Assembly: GCA_009923795.1 (NCBI GenBank)
Contig: RFSU01000005.1
Location: 1-28,311 of the forward strand
Length of the DNA: 28,311 nucleotides
Direction of reading: 5' to 3'
Source of the DNA: Sphingomonadaceae bacterium
Lineage (GTDB): Bacteria > Pseudomonadota > Alphaproteobacteria > Sphingomonadales > Sphingomonadaceae
Positions 1-8,575 of the stretch are shown one piece after another. Made by a program: the position numbers and the translations under genes. The notes below the pieces were generated by a model, which was not told where the DNA came from, did no database searches, and saw nothing but the letters and a program-made list of their open reading frames with translations. The number at the start of each line of letters is the position of its first letter. Positions within the stretch are counted from its first letter, which is position 1.

Positions 1-1589
1 AAGGAGAGTGTCCGGGTAGAGCCACCAAGGCTTGCCAAAGGTGCGCCTGCTTTGGCCTGTGCAAGCGCTGTTTCAGCTGCCTTGCGAGCAGCTTTGCTCG
101 CACGATTCGCCACGAAATCCGCAAGCACTGTCGCGCGAATGGCTGCGAACGGCTTTGGAGCTGCGGCAATGACACGATCAAGATCGTAAAAGGCATCTTT
201 GGTCGCGCCGAGCGGGATCATCGCAGGGTCATCATCTAATTCTGCCTGAAAGGCGTCTTTCAGCAGAGGTGCAAGCGAGGGATCAAAGCGGTATCCGGGC
301 TGGCTGATGGCCAAACCGCTCACGGTCAGCGCAGGTGTTGAGATAACGGCCAAACCCCGCGATTTGACGACATCGTCAAAGGTCTGCCCATCGGAAACAG
401 CGTCTTCAACATTGGCGAGAAGATTTGCAAAGGCATCTGCAGCTTTTTGTGATGAAAGCGAGGATGCAATTTCTGCGCGCGCCTGTGCCAGCGTCTTTCC
501 GCCAGATTGTGTCACCGCATCAACGCGGATGATGTGCCACCCGAGGCCAGATTTAACTGGGCCAACAATACGGCCTTGTGCCGCACCAAATGCAGCGTCC
601 GCCACGCTTGGCGAACTTTGCTCGGCAAAACTGGCCTTTTCGCTCGCCTTCAGAAGGATGGCGTCTGCCTGGGCCGCCTTTGCGGCCTCTGCCATGGAGC
701 TACCTGCCGCGATTTTTTGGGCAATCAACTGCGCTGTCTTTTGATCCTGCACAATGATTTGCGTCAGATCGCGCTTCTCGCGCGATGCGTATTTTGCGGC
801 ATCTTTTTTGTACTGCGTCGCAATTTCAGCCTCGGTTGCCGTTGCTGATTTGGCAATCATGGCTTTATCGATGAGGGCATAGCGAATGAGGCGTTGTTCC
901 GGCACGGTGTAGCGCGCACGATTGGCGGTATAAAAGGCGTTCAGCTGTGCCTCTGTTGGGGCTGGGCCAGCGGCAAAGGCGCTGTTGCGAAAGTCTACGA
1001 CGCTGCCGCTTCTGCGTTCAACCAACAATGCTGCATAGGGCAGGACAAGATCGCGCGGAGAGCCCGCGCTTGCGGAAATCGGCACGAGAAGATGACGAAT
1101 GGCTATGCTCTGATCGATATCGGCACGAAATTCCTCGGGGGTGATCCCACGGGAGGACAGCGCCTGCTGATATCGTGTTTCATCAAACTTACCGGAAGCA
1201 CCGTGAAATGCTGGAATACTGGCAATTTCTGCATCGCCCAGCTTGTCGCTGACGGTCATGCCATGCGCCTCGCCAAAGGCGCGGATCGACAAAAGATCTG
1301 TTAATTGATCAACAAGCTGCTCCAGCACACCACCTTGAAGCAGAAGCGCCATTGTGGTCTCGGGCTGCTGCTCTTTGGCTTGCCGCAGTTCAAGCTGCAC
1401 CCGATGAGACACGTCATTGACGCTGAGGCTTCTGTCGCCCGCGCGGGCAATGTCGGTGCTGCTTGTTCCGCCCAAAGATCCCATGCTGGATGGTGTTCCG
1501 ACACCGGTCACGATGAACGCCAACATGAGGAGTCCGAGAAGGCCGATAATGACCCAAGAGGAAAGCGCGCGCCGGAAAAAGGACAGCAT
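1..1589 (-). CDS. ppiD: PpiD/SurA-like peptidyl-prolyl isomerase, C-terminus cut by window edge
   Basis: Membrane-anchored periplasmic folding factor of the PpiD type, thought to assist proteins leaving the Sec translocon. I translated it by hand from an ATG at 1589; it stays open to base 3, giving about 529 residues, and the end lies outside the window. Residues about 10-29 form one transmembrane helix after a short basic N-terminus (MLSFFRRALSSWVIIG). A SurA_N-type helical region follows, then a parvulin (PpiC-type) rotamase domain at roughly 268-358, containing FGAAQGRIVGPVKSGLGWHI. The C-terminal part visible ends in an Ala-rich helix and a GAPLASLGGSTRTLS segment. A GGTGGAG ribosome site precedes the ATG. 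It is divergent from tpiA across a 131-bp gap. The PPIase domain may be inactive, as in many PpiD proteins; I cannot judge that here. Family assignment is firm, the exact symbol less so. Confidence 0.85.
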   Translation of the reverse strand, partial: MLSFFRRALSSWVIIGLLGLLMLAFIVTGVGTPSSMGSLGGTSSTDIARAGDRSLSVNDVSHRVQLELRQAKEQQPETTMALLLQGGVLEQLVDQLTDLLSIRAFGEAHGMTVSDKLGDAEIASIPAFHGASGKFDETRYQQALSSRGITPEEFRADIDQSIAIRHLLVPISASAGSPRDLVLPYAALLVERRSGSVVDFRNSAFAAGPAPTEAQLNAFYTANRARYTVPEQRLIRYALIDKAMIAKSATATEAEIATQYKKDAAKYASREKRDLTQIIVQDQKTAQLIAQKIAAGSSMAEAAKAAQADAILLKASEKASFAEQSSPSVADAAFGAAQGRIVGPVKSGLGWHIIRVDAVTQSGGKTLAQARAEIASSLSSQKAADAFANLLANVEDAVSDGQTFDDVVKSRGLAVISTPALTVSGLAISQPGYRFDPSLAPLLKDAFQAELDDDPAMIPLGATKDAFYDLDRVIAAAPKPFAAIRATVLADFVANRASKAARKAAETALAQAKAGAPLASLGGSTRTLS

Positions 1590-1720
1590 TGGGAAAACAT
1601 CTCCACCTGAAATTGCTGTCTGCCTTAGAGGCGGACGGGTTAGGCATCAAGCACTCGCAAGGCTGGTATCCCTTTATTGCCTTTGCTAACGCCCCAGAAA
1701 TCATCGAAAGCGAGACGAAA

Positions 1721-2464
1721 ATGGCATTGAAAAAACTCATTGCAGGCAATTGGAAGATGAATGGAAGCCGCGCGGCACTTGCAGAAGTGACCGCAATTTC
1801 GGTTGCCGCTTCTGCCATTGGGCATGTTGAGTCAGCGCTTGCAGTGCCGGCAACGCTCATCGCACCAGCATTTGCTGCTGCGCCCGGTTTTTCCATTGGT
1901 GCACAGGATTGTCATTGGAATGATGCGGGCGCGCATACGGGGTGTTTGTCGCCGGGGATGATTAAGGAGGCTGGTGCGTCCTTTGTCATTGTGGGCCATA
2001 GTGAGCGGCGGACCGATAACCACGAAACCAGCGCCGAAGTGGCCAAGAAAGCAGACGCTGCGATCCAAGCAGGGTTGTTGGCGATTGTTTGCGTTGGCGA
2101 AACTGACGCAGAGCGGGATGCTGGCAAGGCGGTTGCTATCGTCACGGGGCAGGTGCGGGACTCGCTGCCCGGCTCAGCTAATGGAGATCAGCTGGCCATT
2201 GCTTATGAACCCGTTTGGGCCATTGGCACAGGCCGAACAGCATCGGCCGCCGATGTGGCAGAGATGCATGGCGCAATCCGGTCTGAGCTGGTTCAGCAAA
2301 TGGGTGATGTGGGACATAAGGTGCGCATTCTCTATGGAGGGTCGGTAAAGGCCTCCAATGCCGCCGAGTTGCTTCATATTCCCGATGTTGATGGCGCTCT
2401 GGTAGGCGGAGCGAGCCTGAAAGCCGATGATTTCATTCCCATCATCAAGGCTGCCATAGCCTGA
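1721..2464 (+). CDS. tpiA: Triosephosphate isomerase
   Basis: Interconverts dihydroxyacetone phosphate and glyceraldehyde 3-phosphate in central carbon metabolism, in the cytoplasm. At 247 residues it has the usual family length. All catalytic landmarks are present: NWKMNG with Lys12, VIVGHSERR with His93, AYEPVWAIGTG with Glu163, and the phosphate-binding YGGSVK and GALVGGASL segments. The reading frame is open further upstream to 1589, but that stretch overlaps the start of the divergent ppiD-like gene and is not TIM-like. The ATG at 1721, which begins the canonical MALKKLIAGNWKMNG, is therefore chosen; its ribosome site (GAGACG) is weak. secG follows after 99 bp on the same strand. Confidence 0.97.
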   Translation: MALKKLIAGNWKMNGSRAALAEVTAISVAASAIGHVESALAVPATLIAPAFAAAPGFSIGAQDCHWNDAGAHTGCLSPGMIKEAGASFVIVGHSERRTDNHETSAEVAKKADAAIQAGLLAIVCVGETDAERDAGKAVAIVTGQVRDSLPGSANGDQLAIAYEPVWAIGTGRTASAADVAEMHGAIRSELVQQMGDVGHKVRILYGGSVKASNAAELLHIPDVDGALVGGASLKADDFIPIIKAAIA

Positions 2465-2563
2465 CCCACCTCATTCAAGCCGCCAAGGTTGATCGGTCGA
2501 CAGGGCTGGGCTAAGGCCTGCTGCTTGAAAGCGCATTTCCCTTTTCAATAAGAGTTTGTTTCG

Positions 2564-2899
2564 ATGTTCACCTTCTTGCTCGTTGTTCATGTCATCATCG
2601 CGGTTGCGCTGGTTGGCGTTATTCTTGTTCAGCGGTCTGAAGGCGGCGGCCTGACAGGCGGCAGCCCTTCCGGGCTGATGTCAGCACGCGGTGCGGGAAA
2701 CTTCCTGACTCGGATGACAACGATACTTGCGACCTTGTTTATTGTGCTTTCCATCGCGCTGGCAGCCGTTGCAACACTCAGCCGTAAGCCGGACACAATT
2801 GATGCGAGCCTGGCGCGCCCAGCAGCGCCTGCAGCACCTGTGCCAACCGGCGGTCATCAGCCCGTTCCCAGCCAGTCCGTTCCGGGTAACGCAAACTAA
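2564..2899 (+). CDS. secG: Preprotein translocase subunit SecG
   Basis: Small inner-membrane subunit that stimulates SecYEG protein export. The 111-residue product has two hydrophobic helices (about 3-22 and 52-72). Between them is the family loop VQRSEGGGLTGG and an AGNFLTRMT stretch. The tail is Ala/Pro-rich and low in complexity, as in many alphaproteobacterial SecG proteins. It lies between tpiA (99 bp upstream) and pyrG (75 bp downstream), an order common in this class. The ribosome site is weak (AAGAG about 11 nt before the ATG). Confidence 0.93.
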   Translation: MFTFLLVVHVIIAVALVGVILVQRSEGGGLTGGSPSGLMSARGAGNFLTRMTTILATLFIVLSIALAAVATLSRKPDTIDASLARPAAPAAPVPTGGHQPVPSQSVPGNAN

Positions 2900-2901
2900 T
2901 C

Positions 2902-2917
2902 CCCAAATTATTTTGGG
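2902..2917 (+). other. Short hairpin between secG and pyrG
   Basis: CCCAAA and TTTGGG form a perfect 6-bp stem with a 4-nt loop, starting 3 nt after the secG stop codon. No T-run follows, so it is a poor intrinsic terminator. It could be an mRNA processing or stability element, or chance. Confidence 0.3.
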
Positions 2918-2974
2918 TGAGGCGGGTGAAGGCTCTTGCCGAATCCTATGCAGCCCGCTTACGGCTCCTCTCCC

Positions 2975-4609
2975 ATGGCGCGGTTCATTTTCATCACCGG
3001 CGGCGTGGTCTCCTCGCTTGGCAAAGGTCTCATGGCAGCATCGCTTGCTGCTCTCCTCCAAGCGCGTGGCTACAAGGTTCGCATTCGTAAGTTCGACCCC
3101 TATCTCAATGTAGATCCGGGCACGATGTCCCCTTATCAACATGGCGAAGTCTATGTGACCGACGATGGGGCGGAAACTGACCTTGATCTTGGTCATTATG
3201 AGCGGTTCACGGGCGTCTCCGCGCGTCAGTCCGACAATGTGACATCGGGTCGAATCTATCAGCAGATCATCCAAAAGGAACGTCGCGGAGACTATCTCGG
3301 CGCTACCGTTCAGGTGATCCCGCACGTGACCGATGCGATTAAGGAATTTGCAAAGGCCGATACAGACGGCCTAGATTTCGTCCTGTGTGAAATTGGCGGC
3401 ACGGTGGGGGATATCGAATCCCTGCCGTTCATTGAGGCCATTCGCCAGCTGCGCAATGAGCTTGGCCGGGAACAGACGGTCTTCACGCATGTGACGCTTG
3501 TTCCTTATGTGGCAGCCGCTGGTGAGCTCAAGACCAAGCCAACCCAGCATTCGGTGCGCGAGTTGACGAGCCTCGGCATACAGCCCGACGTTCTGATCTG
3601 CCGCTGCGAACATCCGCTGCCCGAAAATGAGCGGGCAAAGATCGCGCTCTTCTGCAACGTCCGCAAAGAAGCGGTCATCCCAGCGCTTGATGCCAAGTCA
3701 ATCTATGGCGTGCCGCTGCAATATCATGCCGAAGGGCTGGATGCAGAAGTGTTGCGCGCCTTTGGGATTGAACCCGGCCCAGATCCTGATCTGAAACGGT
3801 GGGTCGATATTATGGACCGCCTGACCAACCCGGAAGGGGAGGTCACAATTGGCGTTGTCGGTAAATATGTCGGCCTTCAAGATGCCTATAAGTCGCTGAA
3901 TGAGGCGCTTGTTCACGGGGGCATCGCCAATCGGGTCAAGGTCAACATCCAGTGGATTGATGCTGAACTCTTCGAAGCACCCGATAGTGATATCGCGGCA
4001 AAGCTAGAGCCGCTCCACGCGATTCTGGTGCCCGGCGCGTTTGGAGAACGTGGCGCGCATGGCAAAATCGCGAGCATCCGCTTTGCCCGGGAACGTCAGG
4101 TTCCCTATTTCGGCATTTGTTTCGGGATGCAGATGGCCTGTGTCGAAGCCGCGCGGAATTTGGCTGGGATTGAAAAGGCTTCTTCCACAGAATTTGGCCC
4201 AACCGAAGAACCTGTGGTTGGCATCATCACCGAATGGATGAGCCAAGAGGGCATTCAAAAGCGTGAAGAAGGCGGCGATCTGGGCGGCACCATGCGGCTT
4301 GGGGCCTATGAGGCACAGCTTGCGGCCAACAGCCATGTCGCGGCAATTTATGGGGGCACGACAATTTCGGAACGCCATCGCCATCGTTATGAGGTGAACA
4401 CCAAATATCGTGAGGCGCTCGAATCCAGCGGCCTGCTGTTCAGCGGCATGTCGCCAGACGGGGAATTGCCCGAAATTGTGGAGCGGCCGGATCATCCCTG
4501 GTTCGTTGGCGTTCAGTTCCATCCAGAGCTGAAATCCAGGCCCTTTGATCCGCATCCTTTGTTCAAGAGCTTTATCGAAGCCGCGGTTCGCCAGAGCCGA
4601 CTGGTCTGA
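2975..4609 (+). CDS. pyrG: CTP synthase
   Basis: Converts UTP, ATP and glutamine to CTP, the last step of pyrimidine nucleotide synthesis. The 544-residue product has the normal two-domain layout. The N-terminal synthetase half begins MARFIFITGGVVSSLGKG with its nucleotide-binding loop and carries FDPYLNVDPGTMSPYQHGE. The C-terminal class I glutamine amidotransferase half has nucleophile Cys382 (GICFGMQ) and His516/Glu518 (QFHPEL). The oxyanion-loop segment reads VPGAFGERG, where many family members have PGGFG. The frame is open upstream from TTG 2936 and ATG 2948. I chose ATG 2975 because homologues start at this point, although its ribosome site is poor; GAAGG at 2928-2932 would suit the upstream starts better, so the start is uncertain by up to 13 codons. 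Confidence 0.96.
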   Translation: MARFIFITGGVVSSLGKGLMAASLAALLQARGYKVRIRKFDPYLNVDPGTMSPYQHGEVYVTDDGAETDLDLGHYERFTGVSARQSDNVTSGRIYQQIIQKERRGDYLGATVQVIPHVTDAIKEFAKADTDGLDFVLCEIGGTVGDIESLPFIEAIRQLRNELGREQTVFTHVTLVPYVAAAGELKTKPTQHSVRELTSLGIQPDVLICRCEHPLPENERAKIALFCNVRKEAVIPALDAKSIYGVPLQYHAEGLDAEVLRAFGIEPGPDPDLKRWVDIMDRLTNPEGEVTIGVVGKYVGLQDAYKSLNEALVHGGIANRVKVNIQWIDAELFEAPDSDIAAKLEPLHAILVPGAFGERGAHGKIASIRFARERQVPYFGICFGMQMACVEAARNLAGIEKASSTEFGPTEEPVVGIITEWMSQEGIQKREEGGDLGGTMRLGAYEAQLAANSHVAAIYGGTTISERHRHRYEVNTKYREALESSGLLFSGMSPDGELPEIVERPDHPWFVGVQFHPELKSRPFDPHPLFKSFIEAAVRQSRLV

Positions 4610-4620
4610 GCAAGTCGTGA

Positions 4621-4646
4621 TTGGCCGGGCAAGATCTCCCGGCCAA
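4621..4646. terminator. Bidirectional hairpin between convergent pyrG and gshA
   Basis: TTGGCCGGG and CCCGGCCAA form a perfect 9-bp stem around an 8-nt loop, in the 43 bp separating the convergent pyrG and gshA stop codons. Neither side has a long T-run. The position and stem strength support a shared terminator or transcript-end stabiliser. Confidence 0.6.
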
Positions 4647-4652
4647 AACGAT

Positions 4653-6026
4653 TTAGAAGCTCATCTCGTCATAGACTTTGGAGAGGTCACCCTTCCATTC
4701 TGTCTCATATTTTTCGAGCAGAAGCTGTGCGGGCGATTTTCCACTGTCCACAATTTGGCGCAGCGGGTTGAGAAATCCGCTTTCATTATCGCCCATGGAG
4801 TTAATTTGCCCGCGCGCGGTGAGGCCAGCGGCCGCAATATCCAGGACTTGCTTCGCCAGATCGTTGAGCGTCCGCCCATCGGGCAGTTTTGCGTTAAGTC
4901 CTTGCTTTGGAACGGCATCGCGCAAGCGTTGATGATCTTCGATCGTCCAATGCTTCACCAAATCCCACGCCGCGTCGAGCGCGTTTTGATCATAAAGCAG
5001 GCCGACCCAAAGAGCGGGTAGCGCACAGATCTTGTTCCATGGGCCGCCATCCGAGCCGCGCATTTCCAGAAAGCTTTTTAAGCGCACTTCGGGAAAGGCG
5101 GTGGAGAGATGATCATTCCAGTCGCTGATCGTTGGTTTTTGGCCGGGATAGACATCCAGATTGCCATCCAGAAAATCCCGGAAATTCTTGCCGGCCGCAT
5201 CGATATATTTGCCATCGCGATAGACAAAATACATCGGCACGTTGAGCATATAATCGGCATAGCGTTCATAGCCAAAGCCGTCTTCAAATACGAAAGGAAG
5301 CATGCCCGTGCGCGCGGGATCGGTATCTGTCCAAATGTGCGACCGATAGGATTGATAGCCGTTTGGCTTGCCTTCCAAAAAGGGCGAATTGGCAAAAAGG
5401 GCCGTGCCAAGGGGTTGCAAGGCAAGGCTCACGCGGAACTTTTTCACCATATCCGCTTCACTGGAATAATCGAGATTGGTCTGGATGGTGCAGGTACGCA
5501 GCATCATATCCAGCCCCATGCTGCCAACGCGCGGCATATGGCGCAGCATGATGGCATATCGCCCCTTGGGCATGATGGGCAGCTCTTGGCGTGTCTTGTC
5601 TGGCCAGAGGCCAAGGCCAAGGAATCCAAGGCCAAGCTCAGCGCCCACTTCCTTCACCTGCCGCAAATGGCGGCCGGTTTCAGCACAGGTCTGATGCAAA
5701 TTCTCAACCGCCGCGCCGGATAGTTCAAGTTGTCCGGCTGGTTCAAGGCTGACCGTGCCATCGCTGCCCGACAGAGCAATGACTTTGTCACCCTCCATCA
5801 CGGGTTCCCAGCCAAATCGGGTCAAGGCCATCAACAGGTCATGAATGCCGCCCGGCTCATCATAAGATGGGGCCCGATGGTCCGCGAGGCGATAGACGAA
5901 CTTTTCATGTTCGGTTCCGATGCGCCACCGCTCCTTCGCCTTTTCTCCCTTGGAAAAGACGCTGATGAGATCGGCGCGGCTTTCAATCGGCGGATCAAAT
6001 TGTCCGCTGTCGGTCCTGGTGCTCAT
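4653..6026 (-). CDS. gshA: Glutamate-cysteine ligase, alphaproteobacterial/plant type
   Basis: ATP-dependent ligation of glutamate and cysteine, the first committed step of glutathione synthesis. The 457-residue protein is of the GCS2-type family shared by alphaproteobacteria and plants, not the enterobacterial GshA type. Recognisable blocks are RIGTEHEKFVYR near residue 36, SLEPAGQLELSGA near 92, LGLGLWPDK, a MPKGRYAIMLRHMPRVG stretch and TIQTNLDYSSE. The C-terminal half has FLEMRGSDGGPWNKICALPA. An AAGGGG ribosome site lies 6 nt before the ATG at 6026. It is the last of four minus-strand genes (SDR, winged-helix, prmA, gshA), 73 bp after prmA, and ends against the hairpin shared with pyrG. 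Confidence 0.95.
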   Translation of the reverse strand: MSTRTDSGQFDPPIESRADLISVFSKGEKAKERWRIGTEHEKFVYRLADHRAPSYDEPGGIHDLLMALTRFGWEPVMEGDKVIALSGSDGTVSLEPAGQLELSGAAVENLHQTCAETGRHLRQVKEVGAELGLGFLGLGLWPDKTRQELPIMPKGRYAIMLRHMPRVGSMGLDMMLRTCTIQTNLDYSSEADMVKKFRVSLALQPLGTALFANSPFLEGKPNGYQSYRSHIWTDTDPARTGMLPFVFEDGFGYERYADYMLNVPMYFVYRDGKYIDAAGKNFRDFLDGNLDVYPGQKPTISDWNDHLSTAFPEVRLKSFLEMRGSDGGPWNKICALPALWVGLLYDQNALDAAWDLVKHWTIEDHQRLRDAVPKQGLNAKLPDGRTLNDLAKQVLDIAAAGLTARGQINSMGDNESGFLNPLRQIVDSGKSPAQLLLEKYETEWKGDLSKVYDEMSF

Positions 6027-6099
6027 GGCCGCCCCTTAATCGTGTCGGTTGCAAGATGAAACGATTATCTGTCACTTTGGTTACTAGATAGATTTCGCC

Positions 6100-7086
6100 T
6101 CACCAGGTGCCAAAGTCGCCGGGGGGCTGGCTTGTCCGCATGCGGGCGCGAGAAGGGCGTGACGGATCAAGCTCCTGCGTCTTGATTAGACGCAAACAGG
6201 GCCATTCACCTGCTGTAGCCTCTGCCAGTATCACGCCGTGTTCGGCATAAGCGGTCGAGATCGCCTCCACTTGTCGATCAAGAAGCCCGGCCAGCACTAA
6301 GACCCCGCCCGGACGGAGAAGATCAGAAAGGGCAGGGGCAAGCTCAATCAGCGGCCCTGCTAGGATGTTGGCGAGGATCAGGTCATAGGGTGCGCGCTCC
6401 TGGATCACGTCATGGTCCGTGCCAGAGGCGACGCACAATGCTATTTCCCCCGCTGCGTTGCCTAAGGGAATGTTATTTACCGCCGCATTTTCTTCCACAA
6501 TCTCGATGCTGACCGGATCGATATCCGACGCCATAACAGAGGCGTTCGGCCATAAATGGCGGGCGGCAAAAGCTAAAAGCCCGGTTCCGGTGCCAATATC
6601 ACCAATATGGCTGAACACGGCCCCGCTGGCGTGGATCTGGTCGATCATCGTCAGGCAGCGGCTGGTTGTTTCATGGTTGCCCGTGCCAAAGGCGCGGCTG
6701 GCTTCGATGATGAAAGGCGTGACGTCTGCCGGTATTGGGCCATCAAAAGAAGCGCTGTGCACGAAGAACCGCCCGGCATGGACGGGGGCGAGACCCTGTT
6801 GGCTTAACGTCACCCAGTCCGCATCGCCCAGCATTTCGAGATGATAGGGCGTGTCTTGCCCGCCGGGCATCAAAGCCAGAACGGCATCCACCTCATCTTG
6901 GGAGGGTGTTGCGCTGAAATAAGCCGTGACTTCCCAGCCATCTGGGTTGGCTGGGTCAATCTCTCGCGCCGTCAATGTGGGCGGCGTGTCGAGCATCCAC
7001 AAAGCGTCATCGGCAAGCGTCGCCGCCTCCGCCTCGTGTCGAGTGCAGGGCAGGGTGAGGGTCCAGATGTCGCTGTCTTGGGTCAT
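6100..7086 (-). CDS. prmA: Ribosomal protein L11 methyltransferase
   Basis: SAM-dependent trimethylation of ribosomal protein L11. The 328-residue product has a divergent N-terminal L11-recognition domain (about 1-115) and a class I Rossmann methyltransferase domain. Diagnostic motifs are EASRAFGTGNHETTSRCL (129-145), SAM-binding motif I GDIGTGTGLLAFA (162-174), the acidic SDIDP (187-191) and the catalytic-site LANILAGPL (238-246). The C-terminal tail, rich in Arg, Ser and Pro, looks disordered. It lies 55 bp after the winged-helix gene and 73 bp before gshA on the same strand, so co-transcription is plausible. The ribosome site is modest (AGCAGG). Confidence 0.93.
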   Translation of the reverse strand: MTQDSDIWTLTLPCTRHEAEAATLADDALWMLDTPPTLTAREIDPANPDGWEVTAYFSATPSQDEVDAVLALMPGGQDTPYHLEMLGDADWVTLSQQGLAPVHAGRFFVHSASFDGPIPADVTPFIIEASRAFGTGNHETTSRCLTMIDQIHASGAVFSHIGDIGTGTGLLAFAARHLWPNASVMASDIDPVSIEIVEENAAVNNIPLGNAAGEIALCVASGTDHDVIQERAPYDLILANILAGPLIELAPALSDLLRPGGVLVLAGLLDRQVEAISTAYAEHGVILAEATAGEWPCLRLIKTQELDPSRPSRARMRTSQPPGDFGTW

Positions 7087-7141
7087 GGCCTGCTGATTGC
7101 GGCCTGTGCCGATTTTCGCAAGTCATCAATTCATTTGGCGC

Positions 7142-7639
7142 TTATCTGGCGGCAAAGCGCGGCGTAGAATTGTACGTCGGTATTTCTGCCGTCGTTTTGG
7201 CGCACGGCGGGGATTTTGGCGGCTCAATGCCAAATACATCGCCGATCAGTCGATTGCCCTCGCTGGTTAGGGAAACGAAAATCCGACGGCGATCCCTGGG
7301 GTCGGTGCGTCGATCAATCAGGCCATCCTCATCCAGTCGCGCGAGATAGCGCAAGACGGTTGTCAGTGGAATTTGCGGTTCGATACCAATATCTGTGACC
7401 GCAAGCTGATGGCCAAGCCGTTGTGCGCGCTCCAACTCAAGCAAAATGTCCCAAGCGGGATCACCGAAATAATTGAGTTTGAACTTCTGCTCTCTGCGGC
7501 GGCGGCGGCGCAATTCGGCATCAACGGGGTGGAGCAATTGCTCCCCATCTGGCGTCGCGATTTTGTGGGACAGGGCATTTAAGGCGGTCATCGCCTGATA
7601 AAGGATGGTCTGCACTTCATCCTGTGACCCTTGGCTCAT
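7142..7639 (-). CDS. MarR-like winged-helix transcriptional regulator
   Basis: Probable DNA-binding regulator, 165 residues. The wing region is clear: TTVLRYLARLDEDGLIDRR (93-111) as recognition helix and linker, then a DPRDRRRIFVSLTSEG wing (113-128). It resembles a winged-helix family common in sphingomonads, whose members carry a similar block (here FGDPAWDILLELERA, 58-72). A run of six arginines (44-49) precedes this core. A long Pro/Thr/Ser-rich tail follows it. AAGGGA sits 6 nt before the ATG. The gene lies between an SDR gene and prmA on the same strand. Its targets and ligand are unknown; an autoregulatory site may lie just upstream (7694-7712). Confidence 0.8.
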   Translation of the reverse strand: MSQGSQDEVQTILYQAMTALNALSHKIATPDGEQLLHPVDAELRRRRRREQKFKLNYFGDPAWDILLELERAQRLGHQLAVTDIGIEPQIPLTTVLRYLARLDEDGLIDRRTDPRDRRRIFVSLTSEGNRLIGDVFGIEPPKSPPCAKTTAEIPTYNSTPRFAAR

Positions 7640-7693
7640 GTGAGATCCCTTATGTGTCGATGGCGCCTCACAAAAATGCTCGGCGGGCCAGCG

Positions 7694-7712
7694 TCTGATC
7701 TTATCTCAGATA
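7694..7712 (-). promoter_or_regulatory. Candidate operator dyads upstream of the winged-helix gene
   Basis: Two overlapping inverted repeats: TCTGA (7694-7698) with TCAGA (7706-7710), and TATCT (7702-7706) with AGATA (7708-7712) around a single central base. They lie 55-73 bp upstream of the winged-helix start codon. MarR-type proteins often bind such dyads in their own promoter, but these are short and may be chance. Confidence 0.25.
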
Positions 7713-7779
7713 GGCATTGGGGAACTGCTCTACCATAACGTAAATCTACGCAGGCAGGCGGTAATGTCCGGCCAAAGGC

Positions 7780-8472
7780 CTAACGCACATAGCTTGCGCC
7801 ATTAATGTCGAGCACGCTTCCGGTCATAGATGGCGGCGCTTTGAGCGCGCAAAAGGCAACCATCTCCGCCACTTCCTCTGGCATGGCGACACGACCAAGC
7901 GGGATATCGGCCAATAACTTGTCCCCACCACGGCTGGCCAGATACTCATCGGCCATGCCGGTCATGGTGAATCCGGGGCAAATCGCAAAGGCCAATATAT
8001 TCTCCCGCGCATATCCCCGAGCAATGGTCTTCGTCATGGCGACCATCCCCGCTTTGGATGCTGCATAATGCCAATGCTGCGGCGAATCTCCGCGATAGGC
8101 GGCGCGGCTGGCGATGTTGATAATGCGGCCGGGGCTATTGCATTCTTGCCAATGACGCACGGCGCGGCGGCATAAAATGGCGCTGGCGGTCAGATTCACC
8201 TGAAGGGTGCGGTTCCAGCTGTCGATCCAGTCCGCCTCATCTGCCTCGATCGGATTATTCTCAAATATTCCAGCATTATTGATCAAAATATCGATTCGCC
8301 CATCGAGCGAGTCGCGTGCTCCATCCCATAAATTTTGGGCCCCTTGATCTGTTGAAAGATCATAATCCTTGCTGGAAACGGCGAAAATTCGCGTATCTTC
8401 GTGGCTCAAACTTGTGGCTATGGCCGCGCCAATGCCGCGCGATGCCCCGGTGATGAGAATATGTTGTGTCAT
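7780..8472 (-). CDS. SDR-family oxidoreductase, FabG-like
   Basis: Short-chain dehydrogenase/reductase, 230 residues; substrate unknown. The N-terminal Rossmann motif is TGASRGIG (8-15), the NNAG motif is at 65-68, and the catalytic residues are Ser122 (INIAS), Tyr136 and Lys140 (HYAASKAG). A PGFTMTGM segment (166-173) follows. The frame extends to a GTG at 8499, but ATG 8472 is preferred because GGGGAG lies just before it and the Rossmann fold begins immediately after. The gene is divergent from sdhC and 140 bp upstream of the winged-helix gene on the same strand. Overall sequence suggests FabG-like 3-oxoacyl or sugar/alcohol reduction, but no specific role can be assigned. Confidence 0.88.
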   Translation of the reverse strand: MTQHILITGASRGIGAAIATSLSHEDTRIFAVSSKDYDLSTDQGAQNLWDGARDSLDGRIDILINNAGIFENNPIEADEADWIDSWNRTLQVNLTASAILCRRAVRHWQECNSPGRIINIASRAAYRGDSPQHWHYAASKAGMVAMTKTIARGYARENILAFAICPGFTMTGMADEYLASRGGDKLLADIPLGRVAMPEEVAEMVAFCALKAPPSMTGSVLDINGASYVR

Positions 8473-8491
8473 ATGCTCCCCATAACGTTGG

Positions 8492-8518
8492 GGTTGCACT
8501 TGGGCAAAGGTGGTTGCA
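8492..8518. repeat. Direct repeats GGTTGCA, 20 bp apart, in the SDR/sdhC divergent region
   Basis: GGTTGCA occurs at 8492-8498 and again at 8512-8518, with start points 20 bp apart (about two helical turns), in the 103-bp gap between divergent SDR and sdhC. The spacing would put both copies on one DNA face. Possible regulator site; chance is not excluded. Confidence 0.3.
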
Positions 8519-8575
8519 CCAGCCGTCTGACGCGCTAATGGATTAACAACTCAAGACTAATGACAGGGAATGATC

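Noticed and set aside
1589..1720. Upstream extension of tpiA by 44 residues
   Set aside because: The extension overlaps the ppiD-like start region and lacks TIM homology; ATG 1721 begins the canonical sequence.
7765..7785. GGCC-AAA-GGCC as SDR terminator
   Set aside because: Only a 4-bp self-complementary stem with a 3-base loop and no T-run; too weak to call.
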